Part shown: positions 1 through 6,236 of the stretch, one piece after another
Layout of the letters: the number at the start of each line of letters is the position of its first letter
How positions within the stretch are numbered: the stretch's first letter is position 1
DNA from: an uncultured Prevotella sp.
GTDB lineage: Bacteria > Bacteroidota > Bacteroidia > Bacteroidales > Bacteroidaceae
Assembly (NCBI GenBank): GCA_900550635.1
Contig: URSZ01000057.1
Span: forward strand, 1-14,577
Reading direction: 5' to 3'
DNA: 14,577 nt
Translations under genes and position numbers: made by a program
Notes under the pieces: model-generated
What the model was told of the DNA's origin: nothing
What the model saw: only the letters and a program-made list of their open reading frames with translations
Database searches by the model: none

Positions 1-699
1 GGCGTCGAGAAAGGCACTTCCCGAAAAGCCGAGGTTAACTACCGGCACCCTAAGCTTGCGCTGGAGTATGTTCGTCCATGCCATGCCCGGACGTGAGGCG
101 CAACCGCCCTGGGCTATAGAAGTGCCGTAAACCACAATCTGCCGTTCGCGGTCGGGTCCGGTAAAACGCAGGGGGTATTGCTTGTCGACGCCTATTTTAA
201 AGTTTTTCACCGTGTTGTATAGCGGAAGATACAGGCGGTATTCGTAACCGTCGGGGCCGCTGTTCTCGTAAGTGAGTGCCTTGTATTCGTATTTGATTGG
301 CTTACCGAACGAATAAAGCCCGCGTATGAGCAGTTCGCGGCCGTTTGCGTCGGTGGCGTACAGGTCGAGCCCGCTTACGCCTGTGGCCGGCATGTGGTTC
401 ATGTCGTATCCGCCCTCAACGTCGTATTCCACGGTTATTTCGGGCGCTTTGGTTACGAAACGCACGTACAGCCCGGCCGAGTTTTTCGACAGATTGTAGA
501 CGTTAGGAGAAACTTTGCCCTTCGCACGTTCGGGCAGGCGGCTGTATTCGCGGCCAATCTCGCTGTTCCACGCACGGTTGCAGATGTTTGGCTCGTTCCC
601 TTCCATTGGGTCGTACCATACGGTTTGCGCCGTGGCGGTTTGCATAGCGGCGGCTGCCACGAGGGCGGATATGATGAATTGTTTGGCTTTTGTTTTCAT
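1..699 (-). CDS. Secreted SGNH/GDSL-type esterase with N-terminal GxDLY domain, 3' end missing
   Basis: The first 233 codons are in the window and the gene runs off its left edge. Residues 1-25 form a signal peptide (MKTK, hydrophobic core, cleavage likely after TATA before Q), so the product is exported to the periplasm or cell surface. The GLDLY motif at residues 110-114 marks the beta-rich N-terminal domain of a known SGNH-hydrolase group. YGTSIAQG at 191-198 is the block I nucleophile region, with Ser194 as predicted nucleophile and GTS replacing the classic GDS. NLGFSG at 222-227 is block II. The catalytic Asp/His near the C-terminus lie outside the window. Members hydrolyse ester bonds, often acetyl groups on carbohydrates, but the substrate cannot be read here. 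The start at 699 is chosen because it gives the signal peptide and lies 37 nt behind a TAnnTTTG box. The gene follows the C-S lyase in the same direction but appears to have its own promoter. Confidence 0.86.
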   Translation of the reverse strand, partial: MKTKAKQFIISALVAAAAMQTATAQTVWYDPMEGNEPNICNRAWNSEIGREYSRLPERAKGKVSPNVYNLSKNSAGLYVRFVTKAPEITVEYDVEGGYDMNHMPATGVSGLDLYATDANGRELLIRGLYSFGKPIKYEYKALTYENSGPDGYEYRLYLPLYNTVKNFKIGVDKQYPLRFTGPDRERQIVVYGTSIAQGGCASRPGMAWTNILQRKLRVPVVNLGFSGSAFLDA

Positions 700-736
700 G
701 GCGGTGGGGTTTGCCCGGTTTGCGGGCGTGTTGAGG

Positions 737-744
737 CAAAGTTA
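737..744 (-). promoter_or_regulatory. Bacteroidota -7 box (TAACTTTG) for the SGNH esterase gene
   Basis: On the minus strand the sequence reads TAACTTTG, a full match to the TAnnTTTG -7 consensus of Bacteroidota sigma factor. It is followed by a 37-nt stretch to the ATG at 699. No convincing TTTG is seen 19-21 bp further upstream, so the call rests on one box and its position. Confidence 0.55.
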
Positions 745-861
745 ATAAATATTGCCGGTATGTGGAACGGTTACTTTAATGGCGCATTATTTTGTTCAAA
801 AAATGTGCACACGTTTTTTGCGCGTTTTCGTGTTCAGGTTTCAGTGCGGTTTTTCGGGGGT

Positions 862-965
862 AAAAAATATGTGCCTTGTATTTTAAAATTCAAGGCACAT
901 ATTTTAAAATAGGTCAGACATATTTTTTCTTTGCTCAGAGCAGGGGGTAACAGTCTGAAAATTAG
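862..965 (+). repeat. Intergenic 21-bp-phased repeat element, copy 1
   Basis: Three 10-bp boxes ending in TATTTT start at 875 (CTTGTATTTT), 896 (CACATATTTT) and 917 (GACATATTTT), exactly 21 bp apart. A 15-bp inverted repeat at 864-878 and 891-905 (arm CAAGGCACATATTTT) is centred on an A/T-rich 12-bp spacer. A pyrimidine tail (TTTTTTCTTTGCTC) follows, then AGCAGGGGGTAA. The element lies in the noncoding spacer between the C-S lyase terminator and the esterase promoter. About 60 bp to its left resemble the left flank of copy 4. The rest of the 700-1163 spacer holds only the esterase promoter and the lyase terminator. Confidence 0.85.
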
Positions 966-1078
966 TTTCTCTTTGAAGGTGTCCGGAAATGTCTTTTTCG
1001 CATGTCGTTTTTTTGTCTGAGCGTGTCTGCATTATTGTTTCCCGAAGGGTGCGACGTTATTGGGTAGAGAGGAACGAA

Positions 1079-1116
1079 ACATCCCCGCGCGGCAGCATTT
1101 GTGCGCACGGGGATGT
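1079..1116 (-). terminator. Probable intrinsic terminator of the C-S lyase gene
   Basis: Arms ACATCCCCG and CGGGGATGT pair perfectly over 9 bp (1079-1087 with 1108-1116), and the inner GC-rich bases can extend the stem. The hairpin begins 47 nt after the lyase stop codon. On the minus strand it is followed by TTTCGTT, a weak U-tract, so efficiency is uncertain. Confidence 0.6.
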
Positions 1117-1163
1117 AAAACATGTATGCGGCAGTGGCTGTATGTGCGTGCCGTGTGCTTCTG

Positions 1164-2354
1164 TTATTTGTCGAATCCGCGTTTGCGGTAGGCTTCGGCC
1201 AGTTGGTTCATGGCTTTTTCTATTACGCACCTGGGTTGCGCTACGTTCATGCGCATGTAGCCTCGGCCGGGTGCGCCGAACATCTCGCCGTCGTTGAGGA
1301 ACAGGCGGGCGTCGTTGATATAGAAGTCCACAATCTCTTTTTGCGACTCAAGGCCGAGCCTGTGGTTGTCGAGGAATACGAGGAACGATGCTTCCGGACG
1401 TATGGCGGTTATCTTCGGGCAGTGTTGTGCAAGGAAAGAAAGCACATGGCTGATGTTCTCCTGTACGTATCCGAGCATTTCGTTGAGCCACTCTTCGCCT
1501 TCGGCAGAGTAGCAGGCGCAAACACAATCGTAGGCGAATACGTTGCCCAGCCCGAGGTCGTTGCCGTCCAAGTAACTGAAGAAGCGGCGGCGCAGGCTGT
1601 CGTTGAATATAATGGTATGCGACGCCACTACGCCCGGCAGGTTGAAAGCCTTTGTGGGGGCCATCATTGTTACGGTTATGTCCTTGGCCGTGTCGCTTAC
1701 CGAGGCCATCATCACGTGTTTGTGGCCCGAGAGGGTGAGGTCGGCGTGTATTTCGTCGGACACTATGATGACGTGGTGCTTTGCGCACAGGTCGGCCAGG
1801 CGGCGCAGTTCGTCTTCAGACCATGACGTGCCTCCGGGATTGTGGGGATTGCAGAGTATGAGCATTTTGCATTCCGGCAGGCGGCGGTCGATGTTTTCAT
1901 AGTCCATCTCATAGCGCCCGTCAACGAGCTTCAGGGGCACTTCGACCAACGTGCGGCCGCTTGTTACGGTAACGTGGTTGAACGGGTGGTACACCGGGGT
2001 CATTATCATTACGCCGTTCCCTTTTTCGGTAAGCGCGTTGACGGCGAACGCCAGTCCCGGCACTATTCCGGGGATGTAATGTATCGTTTTGCCAGGAGTG
2101 TCCATTCCGAAACGCTTCTTGTTCCATTCTTTAATGGCCGTGTAGTAGCGTTCGGGCGCGCAGGTGTAGCCTAAGATTTGCTGGCCGAGCCGTTTTTCAA
2201 TGGCTTTGAAAACAAACGGCGGTGTGGCGAATCCCATGTCGGCCACCCACATGGGCATGAGGTCGTCGCGGCCTGTCTGGCGCTTCATGCCTTCAAGGCT
2301 TACGCTGTCGGTGCCGCGGCGGTCGATAACTGTATTGAAATTATATTTTGACAT
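1164..2354 (-). CDS. PLP-dependent C-S lyase / aminotransferase, PatB/MalY type
   Basis: A 396-residue fold-type I PLP enzyme of the size usual for the MalY/PatB family, cytoplasmic. Visible family marks are WVADM near residue 36, CNPHNPGG at 168-175, SDEIHADL at 199-206 (DEIH is typical of this family) and TKAFNLPG, where Lys235 is the predicted Schiff-base lysine. GYMRMN near the C-terminus carries the carboxylate-binding Arg. Members cleave the C-S bond of cystathionine or cysteine conjugates to thiol, pyruvate and ammonia; true aminotransferase activity is the alternative. The reading frame stays open to 2582, but those 76 extra codons cross the thr-operon terminator and a repeat element. 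The real start is the ATG at 2354, where similarity begins, 36 nt behind a TAnnTTTG box. It lies downstream of thrC with its own promoter. A role in methionine synthesis would fit its place near homoserine metabolism, but this is inference. Confidence 0.9.
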   Translation of the reverse strand: MSKYNFNTVIDRRGTDSVSLEGMKRQTGRDDLMPMWVADMGFATPPFVFKAIEKRLGQQILGYTCAPERYYTAIKEWNKKRFGMDTPGKTIHYIPGIVPGLAFAVNALTEKGNGVMIMTPVYHPFNHVTVTSGRTLVEVPLKLVDGRYEMDYENIDRRLPECKMLILCNPHNPGGTSWSEDELRRLADLCAKHHVIIVSDEIHADLTLSGHKHVMMASVSDTAKDITVTMMAPTKAFNLPGVVASHTIIFNDSLRRRFFSYLDGNDLGLGNVFAYDCVCACYSAEGEEWLNEMLGYVQENISHVLSFLAQHCPKITAIRPEASFLVFLDNHRLGLESQKEIVDFYINDARLFLNDGEMFGAPGRGYMRMNVAQPRCVIEKAMNQLAEAYRKRGFDK

Positions 2355-2390
2355 TATTGAAAGGTTTATGGTTCTTTTACAAAAGACGTG

Positions 2391-2398
2391 CAAAGATA
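2391..2398 (-). promoter_or_regulatory. Bacteroidota -7 box (TATCTTTG) for the C-S lyase gene
   Basis: TATCTTTG on the minus strand matches TAnnTTTG fully, with 36 nt to the ATG at 2354. No clear TTTG -33 element is visible. The box supports the downstream start over the longer open frame. Confidence 0.55.
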
Positions 2399-2463
2399 AT
2401 ATAAATATCTGTGCCTGAGAAGCCGTATGCGCCGCGAGAGAAAATACCGGCAGGGCATAAAAA

Positions 2464-2495
2464 AACATCACAGGTATTTTGCGACCTGTGATGTT
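2464..2495 (-). terminator. Strong intrinsic terminator of the threonine operon
   Basis: AACATCACAGGT and ACCTGTGATGTT form a perfect 12-bp stem (2464-2475 with 2484-2495) around an 8-nt loop. On the minus strand the stem is followed directly by TTTTT, making a T-run of seven with the last stem bases. It lies about 150 nt beyond the thrC stop codon, so repeat copy 2 would be transcribed within the operon's 3' untranslated region. Confidence 0.85.
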
Positions 2496-2531
2496 ATGTT
2501 CTTTCAGCGTGTGCTGCCTCAGGAAAATTAT

Positions 2532-2620
2532 CTCTGAGGTATTTTGAAATATGTCTGACATATTTTGAATTATGTCAGACATATTTTTTTTCTTTTCTCA
2601 AGAGGCATTCAAACTCCTTT
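2532..2620 (+). repeat. Intergenic 21-bp-phased repeat element, copy 2
   Basis: Boxes GAGGTATTTT (2536), GACATATTTT (2557) and GACATATTTT (2578) are spaced exactly 21 bp, with inverted boxes GAAATATGTC and GAATTATGTC between them. The tail is TTTTTTTTCTTTTCTCAAG. Unlike copies 1, 3 and 4 it uses only the GTC/GAC arm variant. It lies between the thrC stop and the operon terminator. Confidence 0.85.
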
Positions 2621-2644
2621 GGGCAGGGCGTTTTGCAACGCGCC

Positions 2645-3946
2645 TTATTTGTCTGCCATGAGGAATTTCTTCAAATCCTCGAAACGGTTGCCTATTTCAA
2701 TGCTTTGTTTCTTTCCTTTCATGAACGCCGCAAGCCGCTCGGGTATTTCGACTTCGGTTTTTATCACGTCGTTTATTACGGAATTGAATTTGGCCGGGTG
2801 TGCCGTCTCGAGGAACACTCCCGTTTCGCCCGGTTCGAGCAAATGTTCCAGTGCACGGTATCCGCATGCCCCGTGTGGGTCGAGGATATAGCCGTGTTTT
2901 TCGTAAACTTCGGCTATGGTTGAACGTATATCGCTGTCGCTCGACACGAATCCGCTTATGTCGCGGCAAACTGCTGCGTGGTCGTTGCGGTAAAGTTCCA
3001 TAATGCGTGCAAAGTTGCTCGGCGCGCCCACGTCCATCGCGTTGGCTATAGTGGCTATTGAGGGGCGAGGGGTATAGTTGCCGCTTTGCAGGTAATCGAA
3101 AAAGACATCGTTGGCGTTGTTGGCGGCAATGAAGCGTTTTATAGGCAGTCCCATGCGTTTTGCTATGAGTCCCGCCGTTATGTTTCCGAAGTTTCCGCTC
3201 GGAACGCATACCACCAAGTTCCCGCCAAGCCCTGCTGCCTGCATTTGTGCTACGGCACGGAAATAATAGAACGACTGTGGGAGCAGGCGTGCTATGTTTA
3301 TGGAGTTTGCCGAGGTCAGGCGCATGAAATCATTTAGTTCATCGTCAACGAATGCCTCTTTTACCATTCTTTGGCAGTCGTCGAACGTGCCGTCTACTTC
3401 GAGTGCGGTTATGTTCCGCCCCAGCGTGGTGAACTGGCATTCCTGTATCTTGCTTACCTTGCCTTTGGGGTAAAGCACATAGACGTTTATCCCTTCTACT
3501 CCGAGAAAGCCGTTTGCTACGGCCGAACCCGTGTCGCCGGAGGTGGCCACGAGAACGTTCAGGCTGTTGCCTGCCTCGCCGTGGGTGAAATACGACAGCA
3601 GGCGCGCCATGAAGCGTGCACCAACGTCCTTGAAGGCAAGCGTTGGCCCGTGGAAAAGTTCAAGCGTATGGATGTTGTCGGAAACTTTTACTACCGGTGT
3701 GTCGAAAGCAAGCGTGTCGGCTACGATTTTGTCGAGTGCCAGGGGCGGCATGTCGGGAAAGAGCGTGCGCGCAACGGTTTGCGACATTTCCACAAACGAC
3801 ATGTCCTTGAACGATTCGAAGAATGTGCCGGGCAACTGGGATATGTTTTCCGGCATGTAAAGCCCGCCGTCGGGGGCAAGCCCGCGTGTTACCGCTTCGG
3901 AGAGAGGTGCGAGCGGCGAGGCCTGGTTTGTGCTGTAATATAACAT
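2645..3946 (-). CDS. thrC: Threonine synthase
   Basis: A 433-residue cytoplasmic PLP enzyme that converts O-phosphohomoserine and water to threonine and phosphate, the last step of the pathway. The N-terminal stretch STNQASPLAPLSEAV followed by GLAPDGGLYMP is characteristic. FHGPTLAFKDVGARF at 98-112 holds the predicted PLP lysine, Lys106. SGDTGSA and VPSGNFGN are the phosphate- and cofactor-binding loops. Length agrees with the bacterial family with an N-terminal threonine-synthase domain. The start lies 17 bp after the stop of the upstream phosphoglycerate-mutase-like gene, with an A-rich leader (AAAATAGAA) and no promoter box, so the two form one operon. A leader peptide upstream suggests control by threonine supply. 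Transcription likely ends at 2464-2495. Confidence 0.96.
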   Translation of the reverse strand: MLYYSTNQASPLAPLSEAVTRGLAPDGGLYMPENISQLPGTFFESFKDMSFVEMSQTVARTLFPDMPPLALDKIVADTLAFDTPVVKVSDNIHTLELFHGPTLAFKDVGARFMARLLSYFTHGEAGNSLNVLVATSGDTGSAVANGFLGVEGINVYVLYPKGKVSKIQECQFTTLGRNITALEVDGTFDDCQRMVKEAFVDDELNDFMRLTSANSINIARLLPQSFYYFRAVAQMQAAGLGGNLVVCVPSGNFGNITAGLIAKRMGLPIKRFIAANNANDVFFDYLQSGNYTPRPSIATIANAMDVGAPSNFARIMELYRNDHAAVCRDISGFVSSDSDIRSTIAEVYEKHGYILDPHGACGYRALEHLLEPGETGVFLETAHPAKFNSVINDVIKTEVEIPERLAAFMKGKKQSIEIGNRFEDLKKFLMADK

Positions 3947-3963
3947 TTCTATTTTGTGTGATA

Positions 3964-5175
3964 TTAGTATTTCATGAATGTATCTATGAATCCGCGTCCC
4001 TCAAGTAGCCCGAACGCGCCATTGCGGCAGGAATATTCGTCGAATGCGGTTACGTTGTCGGGCTCGATTCCCTTATGGTATATAAGGAAAGGTATAGGTT
4101 CGTTGGTATGTGTGCGCAGTTTGCACGGGGTGGGGTGGTCGGGCAGCACGGCTATCGACACAGGTTGGTCGAAACTCTCAACGGCGCGGGCTATGGGGCC
4201 TACGATACGTTTGTCGAGGTTTTCTATTGTCATAAGTTTGAGTTTTACGTCGCCGTCGTGCCCGGCTTCGTCAGAAGCTTCTATGTGCAGGTAAACGAAG
4301 TCGTCGGTGCGCAATGCTTCAATGGCTGCCTGCGCCTTTCCCTCGTAGTTTGTGTCGTACAGGCCTGTTGCGCCTTCCACGTCAATGCACCTGAGTCCGG
4401 CGTATGTGCCTATTCCGCGTATGAGGTCCACGGCGGTTATTACTGCTCCGGTATGTATTTCGGGGAAGGTGTCGGTAAGTTTTTCCATTTTGGGTTTGTT
4501 TCCTCCCGCCCACGGCCAAATGCTGTTTGCGGGGTCTTTTCCTTCGGCCATGCGTTGCTTGTTGAGCGGATGGTCCTTTAGAAGTTCCTGCGATTCCAGG
4601 ATGAGGCGGTTGAGCAGTGCCGCAGTTTCTTCGGCTTCGGGTATCTGTGCCTTTATCATAAGCGGGCGGAATTCCTTGCCCGGCACATCGTGCGGCGGGG
4701 TGCAGTCGAGGTGTTTGTTGCCGCCTTTTATTACGAGCAGGTGTCGGTATTGCACACCTGTGTAAAAGTGTATGCGGTCGTTGCCGAGTTTTTCCTGCAG
4801 GAACTTAATGAGTACGTCGCCCTCGCTTGTCTCGAGCCGCCCGCATGAATGGTTCTTGATTTTCCCGTCTTCTATGCAGATGAGGTTGCAGCGCATGGCG
4901 AGGTCGTCGGGTGCGAGTTCCACGCCTATGCTTGCGGCTTCCAGCGGGCCGCGTCCTTCGTAAACCTTGTGCTGGTCGTATCCTAAGATTGATGAGTTGG
5001 CCACTTCGCTGCCGGGGTGGAATCCGTCGGGCACGGTTTTGAGCATTCCGGTGCGTCCAAGGCGTGCCAGCCTGTCCATCTCCGGTGTGTTTGCGTACTG
5101 GAGCAGTGTTTTGTTGCCGAGTTCGGGAACTTTCCAGTCGGCCATTCCGTCGCCTAATATTATGATGTGTTTCAT
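3964..5175 (-). CDS. Phosphoglycerate-mutase-like protein, probable homoserine kinase
   Basis: A 403-residue protein of the alkaline-phosphatase superfamily, related to archaeal-type cofactor-independent phosphoglycerate mutase. LGDGMADW at 7-14 gives the first metal-binding Asp (Asp9). GSEVANSSILGYD at 55-67 is the nucleophile loop, with Ser56 as the likely phosphoryl acceptor. HIEASDEAGHDGD (297-309) and LPDHPTP with a following His (about 344-356) supply further metal ligands. Members found in thr operons of bacteria lacking the classical GHMP kinase have been proposed to be homoserine kinases, making O-phosphohomoserine for ThrC. Here the gene sits 17 bp upstream of thrC and behind a threonine-rich leader peptide, which fits that role better than glycolysis. 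A phosphoglycerate mutase function cannot be excluded from sequence. The 5' leader is long (about 280 nt) and rich in hairpins. No thrA is present next to it. Confidence 0.9.
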   Translation of the reverse strand: MKHIIILGDGMADWKVPELGNKTLLQYANTPEMDRLARLGRTGMLKTVPDGFHPGSEVANSSILGYDQHKVYEGRGPLEAASIGVELAPDDLAMRCNLICIEDGKIKNHSCGRLETSEGDVLIKFLQEKLGNDRIHFYTGVQYRHLLVIKGGNKHLDCTPPHDVPGKEFRPLMIKAQIPEAEETAALLNRLILESQELLKDHPLNKQRMAEGKDPANSIWPWAGGNKPKMEKLTDTFPEIHTGAVITAVDLIRGIGTYAGLRCIDVEGATGLYDTNYEGKAQAAIEALRTDDFVYLHIEASDEAGHDGDVKLKLMTIENLDKRIVGPIARAVESFDQPVSIAVLPDHPTPCKLRTHTNEPIPFLIYHKGIEPDNVTAFDEYSCRNGAFGLLEGRGFIDTFMKY

Positions 5176-5233
5176 TGTTCTGTTGTTTTGTTGCGCACGT
5201 CAGGGCTGCCTGTTGCAGTGTGCGCGTAAATAC

Positions 5234-5286
5234 GGCGTAATACGCCTTGCTGTTTGCGTGGCATTGCAATGCGTTGCATTGCGCCT
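5234..5286 (-). promoter_or_regulatory. Inverted repeats in the 5' leader of the threonine operon
   Basis: Two GC-rich inverted repeats lie between the leader peptide and the operon's first gene. One is GGCGTA-T-TACGCC at 5234-5246. The other is around 5262-5285, where GCAATGC and GCATTGC can pair across AAC, next to the 12-bp palindrome GCATTGCAATGC. Neither is followed by a U-run, so they look more like antiterminator, RNA-stability or operator structures than terminators. Function is unknown. Confidence 0.4.
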
Positions 5287-5300
5287 GCGTGTGCGTTATT

Positions 5301-5413
5301 AAAAATGTAAGTGTTGGTTTATGCTTGCTTTTGCAAGCGCAGTTCACATAGAGCCGCAATAAATAGCCTCAACCCCGAAGGGTCGTGGTAGTGACGGTTG
5401 TGGAATGCCACAA
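5301..5413 (-). promoter_or_regulatory. Candidate threonine attenuator structures
   Basis: In transcript order three hairpins can be drawn. TTGTGG-CATT-CCACAA (5398-5413) overlaps the first Thr codons of the leader. CGACCC-UUCG-GGGUUG (5370-5385, extendable to 5367-5388 with an A-A mismatch) covers the last Thr codons and the stop codon and is followed by CTATTTATT. GCTTGC-AAAA-GCAAGC (5323-5338) sits inside a weak outer stem ATGTGA/TTACAT that ends in TTTT. Overlap of the first two with the Thr codons means a stalled ribosome would change the fold, as attenuation requires. Which hairpin terminates and which antiterminates could not be decided by eye. Confidence 0.5.
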
Positions 5414-5443
5414 GTAAAGGGATGTAAAAATAAATATATCCAT
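5369..5443 (-). CDS. Threonine-operon leader peptide (thrL-like), 24 residues
   Basis: An ATG at 5443 opens a 24-codon frame ending in TGA at 5371-5369. The peptide contains seven threonines, six of them in the run TTVTTTT at residues 15-21 (codons ACA ACC GTC ACT ACC ACG ACC, so all four Thr codons occur), and ends LRG. This resembles the Escherichia coli thr leader peptide, which also has STT followed by mixed Thr/Ile. An in-frame ATG at 5455 would leave almost no 5' leader behind the promoter, so 5443 is preferred, 20 nt after the -7 box. Location about 190 nt upstream of the phosphoglycerate-mutase-like gene and thrC is where a leader should be. Its job is inferred to be sensing charged tRNA-Thr by ribosome stalling, not making a functional protein. 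It is shorter than routine gene-calling limits. Confidence 0.78.
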   Translation of the reverse strand: MDIFIFTSLYLWHSTTVTTTTLRG

Positions 5444-5463
5444 TTGTACCAGCATTTCAATGA

Positions 5464-5494
5464 CAAATGTAACAAAAAATACGTAGTCTGCAAA
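5464..5494 (-). promoter_or_regulatory. Promoter of the threonine operon (TTTG-N19-TAnnTTTG)
   Basis: On the minus strand TTTG (5494-5491) is followed after exactly 19 bp by TACATTTG (5471-5464), a full match to the Bacteroidota -33/-7 pattern. The transcript would start near 5457-5460, just upstream of the threonine leader peptide. The two together support an attenuated operon. No other TAnnTTTG box was found between here and the first structural gene. Confidence 0.75.
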
Positions 5495-6236
5495 CTTTTC
5501 CTTGTATTTTGTTTGTTTTTCAGCAATAAAAATGAATTTTTTGCTCGAATTCCGGTTTTTTGTAATGCCGTAATGACAAGAAAGGCTCTTTAGCTGCAAC
5601 GTAGACGGCTTGTGCGAAATGGCATTATTGCGAACTGCAAAAGTGTGTCGGCAGGCGGGAAGGGTTTGTTTGCAGCCGGAGTTGCATGGGGGGCAATGCG
5701 TATTTTTGAGGCGTGCTAAATGTTAATTTGTGAACATAGGTTTTTACCCCTGCTTGGAGAAGAAAAAAATTAGGTCGGACATAATTCAAAATATGTCTGA
5801 CATATTTTAAAATACAAGGCACATATTTTCGACCGCTCTTCAAGCCGCATGAATAAAGGGCTTTGCGCAATGTGTTAAATGCAGACAAAAACAGTCGCCA
5901 CCGTATCGGCACTTATGCAGCAGGCGTTTGCGCATGGGTTACAGGGAGGGGTGTATTTCCAAGTAGTAGTGTGTTTCCGTTATCCGGCCGTCAGGTCCGT
6001 GCTGTTCCGCAACAAGTGCCCGCATTAGCCATTGTATGGCAGATAATTCGCAGATCGTTGCATATTACAGGCAAAATGGAAATGTTTATCGGTAATTTTT
6101 TACTACTTTTACGCCCGCTGAATGCTTTTTAAGTATAACGAATCTAAAAAAAACGATAAATGCACATTCTGCCCAAAGGCAAAACCGTTGCCTCTGCCGG
6201 AACTTGTGCGCTTTAATAACATTATAATAATAAGTA
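5495..6236. other. Noncoding divergent spacer
   Basis: About 740 bp between the thr-operon promoter and the plus-strand glycoside-hydrolase-like gene. It holds repeat copy 3 (5742-5850). The rest shows no convincing gene, tRNA or strong terminator. Upstream of the plus-strand gene the best promoter-like string is TACTTTTA at 6104-6111, one mismatch from TAnnTTTG and without a matching -33 box, so I do not call it. Confidence 0.5.
5742..5850 (-). repeat. Intergenic 21-bp-phased repeat element, copy 3 (inverted orientation)
   Basis: Plus-strand boxes GACATAATTC (5778), GACATATTTT (5799) and CACATATTTT (5820) are spaced exactly 21 bp. The pyrimidine tail is on the other side from copies 1, 2 and 4: read on the minus strand it is TTTTTTTCTTCTCC followed by AAGCAGGGGTAA. 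The element is therefore inverted relative to the others. It mixes both arm variants (GTCTGACATA and CAAGGCACATA) in one copy. Confidence 0.85.

Noticed and set aside
1122..1826. Long plus-strand open frame of 234 codons
   Set aside because: It is antisense to the well-supported C-S lyase, has low-complexity Val/Tyr/His-rich content, and no family resemblance; a shadow of the coding frame.
3371..3943. Plus-strand open frame of 190 codons
   Set aside because: Lies wholly antisense to thrC, whose motifs are clear; no promoter or recognisable domain.
4805..5359. Minus-strand frame of 184 codons spanning the thr leader region and the start of the phosphoglycerate-mutase-like gene
   Set aside because: Overlaps the start of a convincing gene in another frame and becomes Arg/His-rich there, typical of a frame-shifted GC-biased gene.
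5444..5599. Upstream extension of the threonine leader frame to 5599
   Set aside because: The frame is open by chance and would run across the two-box promoter at 5464-5494; a transcript starting near 5457-5460 cannot include it.
5863..6132. Plus-strand 89-codon frame ahead of the GHL10 gene
   Set aside because: No promoter box, no domain or signal peptide, and a composition unlike neighbouring genes; probably noncoding.
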